Source: Candidatus Methanophagales archaeon (GTDB lineage: Archaea > Halobacteriota > Syntropharchaeia > Alkanophagales > Methanospirareceae). From it: 8,859 bases of DNA. Below, in pieces: positions 1 through 5,763 of the stretch; within the stretch, counting starts at the first letter, position 1, and each line of letters opens with the position of its first letter. The position numbers and the translations under genes were made by a program. The notes below the pieces were generated by a model. That model saw only the letters and a program-made list of their open reading frames with translations. It did not search any database and was not told where the DNA came from. The stretch is from contig JAUXHM010000038.1 of NCBI GenBank assembly GCA_030621535.1, positions 1 through 8,859 on the forward strand. The letters run 5' to 3'.

Positions 1-30
1 AATTATCGCAATTGCTCCTTTTTCTTTCAT
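1..30 (-). CDS. possible 5' end of a divergent gene leaving the window (very tentative)
   Basis: Reading leftward from an ATG at 30-28, the frame stays open to the window edge and would encode MKEKGAIAII, a charged start followed by small hydrophobic residues. Such a start would suit a membrane or secreted protein, but ten codons cannot identify anything. The position fits a gene divergent from nadE. No clear Shine-Dalgarno stands in front of it, so it may be chance. Confidence 0.2.
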   Translation of the reverse strand, partial: MKEKGAIAII

Positions 31-57
31 CTTACGCTTCTCATGAACTTGTTATCC

Positions 58-66
58 TTTTATATC
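58..66 (+). promoter_or_regulatory. probable TATA box for nadE
   Basis: TTTATATC-like AT-rich box. A transcript starting about 25 nt downstream (near 85-92) would put the GAGGA at 106-110 in the leader and the ATG at 121 ten nt beyond it. The box lies inside the longer reading frame that opens at 43, which argues against that earlier start. Confidence 0.45.
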
Positions 67-120
67 AGGTTATCTTTTTCAGGATATAAATTTAGTAAAT
101 TAAATGAGGAAAAAACACAG

Positions 121-879
121 ATGCGTTCACTTAAATTGCCAGATCGAATAACCAACTGGATACGAGAAAAAGTAAAAGAAGCAGATGCCGAAGGTGTAGT
201 AGTGGGAATGAGCGGCGGACTTGACTCCTCTGTCGTTGCGGTATTATGCAAAAAAGCATTCCCTGATACCTCGCTTGGTTTGATATTGCCCTGCTTCTCC
301 TTGAAAGAAGACGTGGAGCATGCGAGAATGGTTGCAAAGAAATTTGAAATAGAGACGAAGGAGATAGACCTCTCGGATATTTTCAAATCCTTTTTGAACA
401 CATTAGAAGAGCGAGGATACGATGTCGAAGACAAGAAAATCGAAATGGATATTCCCGTGGCTAACCTTAAACCACGCCTCAGGATGATTTGCCTCTATTA
501 CTTCGCAAACAAGCTCAATTATTTAGTTGTGGGTACAGGGAACAAGAGCGAACTTTCAGTTGGCTATTTTACCAAATACGGTGATGGCGCTGTGGACCTA
601 CTACCGCTTGGCGACCTGCTGAAAACCGAAGAAAGAGAATTGGCACAGGAACTTGATATTCCCCAGGCAATAATAGATAAAGTTCCGAGTGCGGGTCTCT
701 GGGAGGGACAAACAGACGAATCCGAGCTTGGAATGAGTTATGATGTGCTGGATAAAACCCTCTTAGCGATGGAAAGTAGAGATTTTAGTGGTTGCGATCC
801 AGAATCCGTAAAAAAGGTAAAACGGATGATAGATGTTTCGAGACATAAAAGAGAAAATATAGCGGTGTTCAAAAAATGA
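121..879 (+). CDS. nadE: NH3-dependent NAD(+) synthetase
   Basis: Cytosolic enzyme of the last step of NAD synthesis: it adenylates deamido-NAD with ATP and replaces AMP with ammonia. The 252-residue product has the N-type ATP pyrophosphatase loop SGGLDSS (31-37), the family block VGTGNKSE (137-144), the YFTKYGDGAVDLLPLGDL stretch (149-166) and PSAGLWEGQTDE (189-200) near the C-terminus. There is no nitrilase/glutaminase domain, so it should use free ammonia, as the short archaeal and bacterial enzymes do. The frame is open from an ATG at 43. I chose the ATG at 121 because GAGGA lies at 106-110, a TATA box lies at 58-66 inside the longer frame, and family members begin close to the ITNWIREKV helix. 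It stands alone, converging on the NMD3-like gene. Confidence 0.96.
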   Translation: MRSLKLPDRITNWIREKVKEADAEGVVVGMSGGLDSSVVAVLCKKAFPDTSLGLILPCFSLKEDVEHARMVAKKFEIETKEIDLSDIFKSFLNTLEERGYDVEDKKIEMDIPVANLKPRLRMICLYYFANKLNYLVVGTGNKSELSVGYFTKYGDGAVDLLPLGDLLKTEERELAQELDIPQAIIDKVPSAGLWEGQTDESELGMSYDVLDKTLLAMESRDFSGCDPESVKKVKRMIDVSRHKRENIAVFKK

Positions 880-903
880 TTTGACAATGTCACATTCCAA
901 ATT

Positions 904-1022
904 ACCGCAGAGAACGCGGAGTAAGTTCGCAGAGAACTTTTCATTCGCAGATTTTAGTTACCGTGAAAAAAGAGGACATAACCCATCTCTATATCCTCTG
1001 CGCTCTCTGTGAACTCTGCGGT
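904..1022. repeat. inverted-repeat intergenic element, copy A
   Basis: The left arm (904-934) and right arm (996-1022) are inverted copies built from 9-bp units close to NNCGCAGAG. The outermost unit ACCGCAGAG (904-912) is matched exactly by CTCTGCGGT at 1014-1022. The inner units match more loosely, and a TAAG interrupts the left arm at 922-925. The middle (935-995) is AT-rich and has no reading frame of note. The element fills the space between the converging nadE and NMD3-like genes and ends 3 bp from the latter's stop codon. A transcript could fold into a long imperfect hairpin, so it may serve as a terminator for both genes. It resembles copy B at 7546-7642. Confidence 0.75.
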
Positions 1023-1025
1023 TAA

Positions 1026-1985
1026 TCAGACATTATTTTTTTCTTTTAGCACAGGTAATTTTCTTTTTTCCAAAAAGAAAAAGTGTCGTCGGGCCTTATT
1101 CGTTTCTTTTTTCTTCAAGAACGTCCTTTCTCCAGTAGCCACATCCACGCACGCTATTCCTTTTTCTTTCCGCACTTTCTCAACCAAAAACACTTTATCT
1201 CCTATTTCCACTTTCTCCCCTTCCGTGAACGCAGGAAGCCTGACAGAAAAAGACACCCGGTATACATTCCTGCCGTCTTTCTTCCCGTATAATTTCCGAC
1301 TCTCAGAAAAACCGCCACCTAATTTCTTCACTATCTGCCTCGAAACCCGGCGACCGCATTCCATACTGCTGACGTATATGTCTAGCCCCTCCTTCAACTT
1401 CGTTTCTTTAGAAATAAAATCCACATCACCTAACCCTAAATACGCAATCTCCTCTGCCATAGTGAGTTCTTCATCTGCTGGAATTCTGTCGTCTGCTCTT
1501 ATTTGTACTATACCCGCGTAATATCCACCCGTTATCCTACTACACCGTTCACAAGTCTCCCTTTTTAAACTAACTTCTATTTTCCCCCTCTCTTCTATTT
1601 CTACTCCTTTTATCTCTGCTTTTACCCTCACGGACACAATCACTCGGTTCTCGGCACCTTTCATCTCGTTCCCCCTCAATCCTGCCACACTGACTTTACA
1701 TTCTTGCTCATGTCCATACCGCTCCAGTATGTCTCTTCTTATCGCATCCGTAACCACTTCCTCTATGCTCGTCCGCTCTTTTCCTGCTCCTTTGCCCTTG
1801 AAATAACCGCCACAAATCTCACACACGTTTACACGTATCGGTATCGCTAATTTTTCAGCATCAATTAACTTTATCCCTTTCGTGAAGCAGGCTCTGCATA
1901 AAGAATCAAAAAGTTCATCTGTTTTTTTTCCGCATTTCGGGCAAAATTTGCTCCACCTCTCTTTATCGCCCCTGCTCTCTTTCAT
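1026..1985 (-). CDS. nmd3: NMD3-family ribosome biogenesis protein
   Basis: Archaeal relative of eukaryotic NMD3, the adaptor that binds the 60S subunit for export. In archaea, which lack a nucleus, the presumed role is late maturation of the 50S subunit. The 319-residue product has the hallmark four CxxC pairs: C15/C18, C30/C33, C55/C58 and C145/C148, likely binding two zinc ions. The third and fourth pairs are each followed by a GG-aromatic segment, GGYFKGKG and GGYYAGIVQIR (153-163), the latter a family signature. A beta-rich segment follows (about 200-290). The last 25-30 residues, after GERTFL (285-290), are Lys/Arg-rich and look like an unconserved tail. The ATG at 1985 has no good Shine-Dalgarno, but a TATA box lies at 2001-2008, suggesting little or no leader. 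Family assignment is firm; the cellular role is inferred. Confidence 0.9.
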   Translation of the reverse strand: MKESRGDKERWSKFCPKCGKKTDELFDSLCRACFTKGIKLIDAEKLAIPIRVNVCEICGGYFKGKGAGKERTSIEEVVTDAIRRDILERYGHEQECKVSVAGLRGNEMKGAENRVIVSVRVKAEIKGVEIEERGKIEVSLKRETCERCSRITGGYYAGIVQIRADDRIPADEELTMAEEIAYLGLGDVDFISKETKLKEGLDIYVSSMECGRRVSRQIVKKLGGGFSESRKLYGKKDGRNVYRVSFSVRLPAFTEGEKVEIGDKVFLVEKVRKEKGIACVDVATGERTFLKKKETNKARRHFFFLEKRKLPVLKEKNNV

Positions 1986-2000
1986 ATCGCTTTGTTATTG

Positions 2001-2009
2001 TATATAAAG
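2001..2009 (-). promoter_or_regulatory. TATA box for the NMD3-like gene
   Basis: On the minus strand this reads CTTTATATA. It stands about 16 nt before the ATG at 1985, slightly closer than the usual distance from an archaeal TATA box to a transcription start, so the mRNA probably has almost no leader. The surrounding 13-mer ATTGTATATAAAG (plus-strand reading, 1997-2009) recurs exactly at 7314-7326 in front of asd. Confidence 0.55.
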
Positions 2010-2030
2010 TATAACGTCCTTCTATTCAAG

Positions 2031-2060
2031 ACACAGATTTACACGGATTTACGCAGACTT
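2031..2060. repeat. three tandem decamers, AC-R-C-R-GA-Y-TT
   Basis: Three head-to-tail 10-bp units: ACACAGATTT (2031-2040), ACACGGATTT (2041-2050) and ACGCAGACTT (2051-2060). The core resembles the CGCAGAG core of the 9-bp units in the two inverted-repeat elements. No inverted partner was found nearby, so it looks like an orphan arm of a related element. It lies upstream of both divergent promoters. Confidence 0.7.
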
Positions 2061-2094
2061 ATTTAATCATAACGGGAATCTTCATTTTGTCCTC

Positions 2095-2140
2095 CCTCGA
2101 TTATCCTCGATTGATATTCCGTGGGATGTGAATTTTCCCA
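2095..2140 (+). promoter_or_regulatory. candidate regulatory sites upstream of ribK
   Basis: Two signals lie just before the ribK TATA box. A direct repeat CCTCGATT occurs at 2095-2102 and 2105-2112, spaced 10 bp, one helical turn. An inverted repeat TGGGA-N9-TCCCA spans 2122-2140. Since the downstream kinase carries a winged-helix domain of the RbkR type, either could be its operator. The role is inference. Confidence 0.35.
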
Positions 2141-2150
2141 GCTAAATGTT

Positions 2151-2158
2151 TTTATATA
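2151..2158 (+). promoter_or_regulatory. TATA box of the ribK-ribB operon
   Basis: TTTATATA, preceded by T/A-rich sequence. Transcription would start near 2178-2184, leaving a leader of about 20 nt before the ATG at 2200 or about 50 nt before the ATG at 2233. Confidence 0.55.
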
Positions 2159-2199
2159 CTACTCCCTATTTATGAGTTATATCTTAAAATTGATATAAA

Positions 2200-2898
2200 A
2201 TGAAGACCGAGACGAATATGAATGGGGATATAATGCTTTCGCTAAGAAAGCTCGCTTTGTTAGGCGCCGTAGAACAACCTGTTAAGGTTTCTTCGGGGTA
2301 TTTCGCTGGAGCGATTGGCTTAAGCGTACAAACCGCCGCAAGGCGGCTTCAAGAACTCGAAAAAAGCGGTCTTGTGCATAGAAGAATAATAGCGGATGGG
2401 CAGTGGGTAATACTGACAAAAAGAGGGATAGAGCAATTAAAGCGCGAATGTTATGAGTATCAGGAACTGTTTTTTTCCACACCGAAAATTGAGGTTGAGA
2501 TAGGAGGTCGCTTGATTAGAGGTTTAGGAGAGGGGGCGTATTATACAACACTGGACGGGTACAAAGAGCAATTTGAAGCTAAACTCGGCTTTACTCCCTT
2601 TCCCGGCACCGTAAATCTCAGCCTTGACTTGCTATGTATGGTAACAAGGAAGAAGCTGGAGGGTCGAGGTGGAATAGAAATAGAAGGTTTTGAATTAGAA
2701 AGCAGGACTTTTGGCGGTGCTAAGTGTTTCCCCTGTAAGATACTGGATGACCGGGCGGAAGGGATTAAAAGTGCAGTCATCCTTCCTAACCGAACACATT
2801 ATCCTGAAGACATTCTGGAGCTAATTTCGCCTATTTTCCTGCGTGGCGAACTCGATCTGAGGGATGGAGATATGGTGAGAATAAGCGTGGTAATATGA
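2200..2898 (+). CDS. ribK: winged-helix / CTP-dependent riboflavin kinase (RbkR type)
   Basis: Makes FMN from riboflavin using CTP, the archaeal route, and probably also regulates riboflavin genes. The 232-residue product has two parts. Residues about 12-85 form a winged helix-turn-helix, with the helix-turn-helix around GAIGLSVQTAARRLQELEKSG and a wing around IIADGQWVILT. Residues about 95-232 form the archaeal riboflavin kinase domain, with GLGEGAYYTTLDGY (108-121), PFPGTVNL (133-140) and the conserved end RTHYPEDILEL...LRDGDMVRI. This is the architecture known as RbkR, described as a bifunctional regulator and kinase. The start is uncertain: 2200 has no Shine-Dalgarno, while the in-frame ATG at 2233 follows GGGGATATA. 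The stop overlaps the ribB start (ATGA), implying translational coupling. Kinase assignment is strong; regulation is inferred from architecture and context. Confidence 0.94.
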   Translation: MKTETNMNGDIMLSLRKLALLGAVEQPVKVSSGYFAGAIGLSVQTAARRLQELEKSGLVHRRIIADGQWVILTKRGIEQLKRECYEYQELFFSTPKIEVEIGGRLIRGLGEGAYYTTLDGYKEQFEAKLGFTPFPGTVNLSLDLLCMVTRKKLEGRGGIEIEGFELESRTFGGAKCFPCKILDDRAEGIKSAVILPNRTHYPEDILELISPIFLRGELDLRDGDMVRISVVI

Positions 2899-3623
2899 AT
2901 ATGAACAATAAAGACATCCCGGAATCGGTAAAAAAGGGCATAGAATACGTGAAGAAAGGAAAGCTCGTGTTGATATATGATGCAGAGGACAGGGAAGGCG
3001 AGACCGATTTTGTAATGCACGCTTCTTCTATCACGTCACAAAAGGTCGCGTATTTTAGAAAAGAGGCAGGTGGACTTATATGTGTTGCTATTCATTCTGT
3101 CGCAGCAGAGCGACTTGGTCTTCCACTCATAAGCGACATTTTAAGAAACGTGAACTCCAACTTCTCGCCTCTAAGAAGAATAGTGGAAGAAAAGGGCGAC
3201 CTTTTGTACGATAACCGTTCCTCTTTCTCTCTGTGGGTGAATCATCGTGGCACGTTCACGGGTATAACGGATAGAGACAGGGCGTTGACGATAAAAAAGA
3301 TGGGAGAAGCCGTGGACAAAGTATTAAACGGAAATGACAGCTCTTACGATTTCTACTCTGAGTTCCGAACCCCCGGGCATGTTTCAATATTAAAAGCTGC
3401 GGAAGGTTTAATGGAAGAAAGAAGAGGACAGACCGAGCTTTCTGTGGCATTGGCGTTGCTTGCGGGCATATCCCCTGCAATGGTAATATGTGAGATGCTG
3501 GACAGTGAATCAGGAGGTGCTCTTTCCAAAGCAGATGCAATCGCTTTTGCATCGGAGCGAGATGTGATTTTTATTGAAGGAAAGGAGATAATACAGGCAT
3601 ATCAATCAATTACCTCACCATGA
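2895..3623 (+). CDS. ribB: 3,4-dihydroxy-2-butanone 4-phosphate synthase
   Basis: Converts ribulose 5-phosphate to formate and the four-carbon precursor of the riboflavin xylene ring; needs Mg2+. The 242-residue product has the acidic loop DAEDREGETDFV (29-40), the archaeal GITDRDRALTI block (123-133), RTPGHV (158-163) with a conserved histidine, and VICEML (197-202) near the C-terminus. It is a stand-alone synthase with no GTP cyclohydrolase II (RibA) domain, as is usual in archaea. One oddity: the segment usually GHTE in this family reads GQTE (178-181), so glutamine stands where a metal-binding histidine is expected. The ATG at 2895 overlaps the ribK stop; a second in-frame ATG lies at 2901. 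It is probably transcribed and translated with ribK. Assignment is very secure. Confidence 0.95.
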   Translation: MNMNNKDIPESVKKGIEYVKKGKLVLIYDAEDREGETDFVMHASSITSQKVAYFRKEAGGLICVAIHSVAAERLGLPLISDILRNVNSNFSPLRRIVEEKGDLLYDNRSSFSLWVNHRGTFTGITDRDRALTIKKMGEAVDKVLNGNDSSYDFYSEFRTPGHVSILKAAEGLMEERRGQTELSVALALLAGISPAMVICEMLDSESGGALSKADAIAFASERDVIFIEGKEIIQAYQSITSP

Positions 3624-3709
3624 TATGATATTTCAACTCTACTTAAGCTTCTTTTCACTTTTCCCACCCCATGTAACACCCATTCACAAAAGATAATACA
3701 AATCGTGTC

Positions 3710-3747
3710 AGCGATAACGCTTTTTGCTATTGCTTTGGGATAGCCCA
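3710..3747. terminator. small hairpins between converging ribB and UPF0058 gene
   Basis: AGCG-ATAA-CGCT (3710-3721) is a 4-bp hairpin running into T5 (3721-3725), terminator-like for the plus strand. Directly after it come GCTAT-N9-ATAGC (3726-3744) and the alternative, overlapping TGGG-ATAG-CCCA (3736-3747). The site lies about 85 bp past the ribB stop and about 70 bp past the UPF0058 stop, so it could end both transcripts. The rest of 3624-3814 shows no gene I can support. Confidence 0.35.
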
Positions 3748-3814
3748 CCCTCATCATCCTTTTTGAAGGGGCACGTTCCCGCTAACTAAGCGGAAATTAC
3801 TTCTTTTGGTCGTC

Positions 3815-4033
3815 TTACAAGAAAGGGCCATTGTTTCTTGCAGCCAGCGACGCAAGTTCAGTACCGAGAACGAAAACAGCCTGCTTGTGCTCCTCTTTGC
3901 TCCGATGTACCTGAAACGGGGAGATCCCCAGGTCGTTGTACTTCGCGAAATCACCGCTTACACAGTTCTCCTCACAGTGCTTCTTCAACTGAGCCAATAA
4001 CAAATGCAGATGTACCAGCTCTTCCTTCTTCAT
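3815..4033 (-). CDS. UPF0058 family protein
   Basis: A 72-residue protein of an archaeal family with no established function. The start MKKEELVHLHLLLAQLKKHCEE and the later ISPFQVHRSKEEHKQAVFVLG are characteristic: a His-containing N-terminal helix, a short linker, then an SP-x-x-VH-x-SK-x-EHK segment (38-50) and a hydrophobic helix. There is no signal peptide or membrane span, so it should be cytosolic. Conserved His residues (H8, H10, H43, H49) and Cys (C20, C24) could bind metal, but that is speculation. The length is near that of family members, perhaps a little short at the C-terminus. The start at 4033 is supported by a TATA box centred about 27 bp upstream, which would give a leaderless mRNA. 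It is divergent from tRNA-Thr and converges on ribB. Confidence 0.85.
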   Translation of the reverse strand: MKKEELVHLHLLLAQLKKHCEENCVSGDFAKYNDLGISPFQVHRSKEEHKQAVFVLGTELASLAARNNGPFL

Positions 4034-4054
4034 GTTTTATATATATTATTTTTA

Positions 4055-4065
4055 CTATATAAATA
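4055..4065. promoter_or_regulatory. TATA region shared by the UPF0058 gene and tRNA-Thr
   Basis: ACTATATAAAT reads as a TATA box on both strands. Leftward, its centre is about 27 bp from the UPF0058 ATG (4033), ideal for a leaderless transcript. Rightward, a transcript would start near 4085-4090, 12-17 nt before the tRNA. A second AT-rich run (4037-4050) is too close to the UPF0058 start to serve it but could help the plus strand. Confidence 0.5.
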
Positions 4066-4101
4066 CTTTTGTTCACACAAAAAAATATTTTCACGTGCCA
4101 T

Positions 4102-4173
4102 GCCGCTGTGGCTTAGAGGTAGAGCAGCTGATTCGTAATCAGCAGGTCGTGGGTTCAAGCCCCACCGGCGGCT
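4102..4173 (+). tRNA. trnT: tRNA-Thr (anticodon CGU)
   Basis: A full cloverleaf can be drawn. The acceptor stem GCCGCTG pairs with CGGCGGC (4166-4172) with one G-U. The D arm contains AGAGGTAG. The anticodon stem is GCTGA/TCAGC (4127-4131, 4139-4143) with loop TTCGTAA, giving CGT at 4134-4136, which reads the threonine codon ACG. The T arm is GTGGG-TTCAAGC-CCCAC (4149-4165). The discriminator is T4173, as in archaeal tRNA-Thr, and no CCA is encoded. There is no intron. It lies 36 nt upstream of proS on the same strand and may be co-transcribed with it. Confidence 0.97.
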
Positions 4174-4209
4174 TTCTCTCATCCTGACGTTGGAGATAGA
4201 AATAAGAAC

Positions 4210-5700
4210 ATGAACACGCAACACAAAACCGAAACAAAAACGGTATTGCAAAAAGAGAATAACTTCAGTGAATGGTATAGCGAGATACTGAAGCGTGCTG
4301 AGATATTAGATGTCCGGTATCCCGTGAAAGGCGTATATGTGTGGTATCCCTACGGCTATAAGCTGAGGAATCTTACATACGCGTTTTTACGCTCCCTGAT
4401 GGATAAAGACCATGAAGAAACGCTGTTCCCTATGTTGATACCGAAAGAAGAGTTAATGAAAGAGCGCGAACACATAAAAGGGTTTGAAGAGGAGGTTTTT
4501 TGGGTTACAAAAGGCGGAAGCACCGAATTGGACGTCCCTCTTGCACTTCGCCCAACTTCGGAGACTGCGATATATCCGGTCTTCAAGGTCTGGATCAGGT
4601 CGCATCGCGACTTGCCTATCCGGATATACCAGATAGTGAACACGTTCAGATATGAAACAAGGCATACGAGACCCCTTATTCGACTGCGTGAGATAACCTC
4701 CTTTAAAGAGGCGCATACCGCACACGCAAGTCGTGCTGAGGCAGAGGAACAAATAAAAAAGGCGGTGGCGCTATACAAAAACTTCTTCGATGTGCTTGCT
4801 GTTCCTTATGTGACCACGAAAAGACCGAGCTGGGACAAATTCCCGGGAGCAGAGTATTCTATTGCTTTTGATACGCTTATGCCCGACGGAAGGACAATGC
4901 AGATTGCGACAATCCATTTGCTTGGCGAGAGTTTTGCAAGAACGTTTGACATAAAATATGAGGATAAAGACGGATCGTTGAAATACGTAAATCAGACGTG
5001 CTATGGCATTTCAGAAAGGTGTGTTGCCGCGGTAATATCTGTTCATGGTGACGAGCATGGTTTGATGCTGCCCCCAGCGGTCGCACCCATACAGGTGGTT
5101 ATCGTGCCCATTGTGTATTCAAGCGAGGGGGAAAATAAAGAAACGAACGTGGGAAAAATTTGTTCTGACGTGTTTGCAAAACTAAAGGAAGCAGGAATAA
5201 GGGCTTTTTTCGATGATTCCGCGGAACGACCCGGTGCGAAATATTACAGGTGGGAAATGAAAGGGGTGCCGTTGAGAATAGAGATAGGTCCACGGGATAT
5301 AATGAACAATAGATGTGTATTTGTAAGGAGGGACGACTTCTCAAAAATGCAAGTTCCAATTAGCGATATCGTGCCCGAAGCGAAGCGGGCATTAAATGAA
5401 ATCCACGCCTGTATCGCCAAACATGCAAAAGAAACTTTTTTCGCACACGTGTCCGAAGGCGAGGGGGAGATGGAAACGCTGAGCAGCACTGTATCTGGTA
5501 TCGTTTCTATATGCCTGTGTGAACGCGAAAAGTGTGGCCAGGAAGTAGCGGCGCGTCTTGGTGCAGGTGTAACGGTGTTGGGAGAGCCGATAGAAGGGGA
5601 TAAGGCGGAAGGAGCAGAAAAAAGCGTAAAGAGCGGCGAGGGTAAGTGCATAATTTGCTCGCGGAAAGGAAGGCGAGTGTATATTGCAAGAGCATATTGA
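4210..5700 (+). CDS. proS: prolyl-tRNA synthetase, archaeal/eukaryotic type
   Basis: Charges tRNA-Pro with proline in the cytosol. The 496-residue product is a class II synthetase with RPTSETA (114-120), motif 2 around FRYETRHTRPLIRLREIT (146-163), and motif 3 in HGDEHGLMLPPAVAP (279-293). An anticodon-binding domain follows (about 295-400). The C-terminal domain characteristic of the archaeal/eukaryotic-type enzyme (about 410-496) has cysteines C437, C442, C480 and C483 as likely zinc ligands, with C435 as an extra. The chain ends in Tyr, as is typical of this type. There is no bacterial-style editing insertion between motifs 2 and 3. The ATG at 4210 is the only plausible start; GGAG at 4192-4195 is a weak, somewhat distant Shine-Dalgarno. 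Length matches the family. Confidence 0.97.
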   Translation: MNTQHKTETKTVLQKENNFSEWYSEILKRAEILDVRYPVKGVYVWYPYGYKLRNLTYAFLRSLMDKDHEETLFPMLIPKEELMKEREHIKGFEEEVFWVTKGGSTELDVPLALRPTSETAIYPVFKVWIRSHRDLPIRIYQIVNTFRYETRHTRPLIRLREITSFKEAHTAHASRAEAEEQIKKAVALYKNFFDVLAVPYVTTKRPSWDKFPGAEYSIAFDTLMPDGRTMQIATIHLLGESFARTFDIKYEDKDGSLKYVNQTCYGISERCVAAVISVHGDEHGLMLPPAVAPIQVVIVPIVYSSEGENKETNVGKICSDVFAKLKEAGIRAFFDDSAERPGAKYYRWEMKGVPLRIEIGPRDIMNNRCVFVRRDDFSKMQVPISDIVPEAKRALNEIHACIAKHAKETFFAHVSEGEGEMETLSSTVSGIVSICLCEREKCGQEVAARLGAGVTVLGEPIEGDKAEGAEKSVKSGEGKCIICSRKGRRVYIARAY

Positions 5701-5763
5701 TTGAAAAAATCCGAAAAGCATAAACAAGGGTAAATCTCTTTTCTTAGTAGGGTGGTTGGTTTT

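Noticed and set aside
43..120. Upstream extension of nadE from the ATG at 43
   Set aside because: It contains the probable TATA box, adds residues not typical of the family and lacks a Shine-Dalgarno; the ATG at 121 has one.
1009..1521. A 170-codon plus-strand frame
   Set aside because: Antisense to the NMD3-like gene, Ser/Phe/Pro-rich low-complexity translation with no family resemblance.
3700..3760. Possible C/D box guide RNA on the minus strand (ATGATGA near 3751-3757 and CTGA near 3707-3710)
   Set aside because: C-like and D-like boxes are about 40 nt apart, but no convincing internal C' and D' boxes or terminal stem were seen.
4030..4251. A 73-codon minus-strand frame containing LNPRPADYESAALPLSH
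   Set aside because: This is the familiar false protein read antisense through a tRNA gene; it covers tRNA-Thr exactly.
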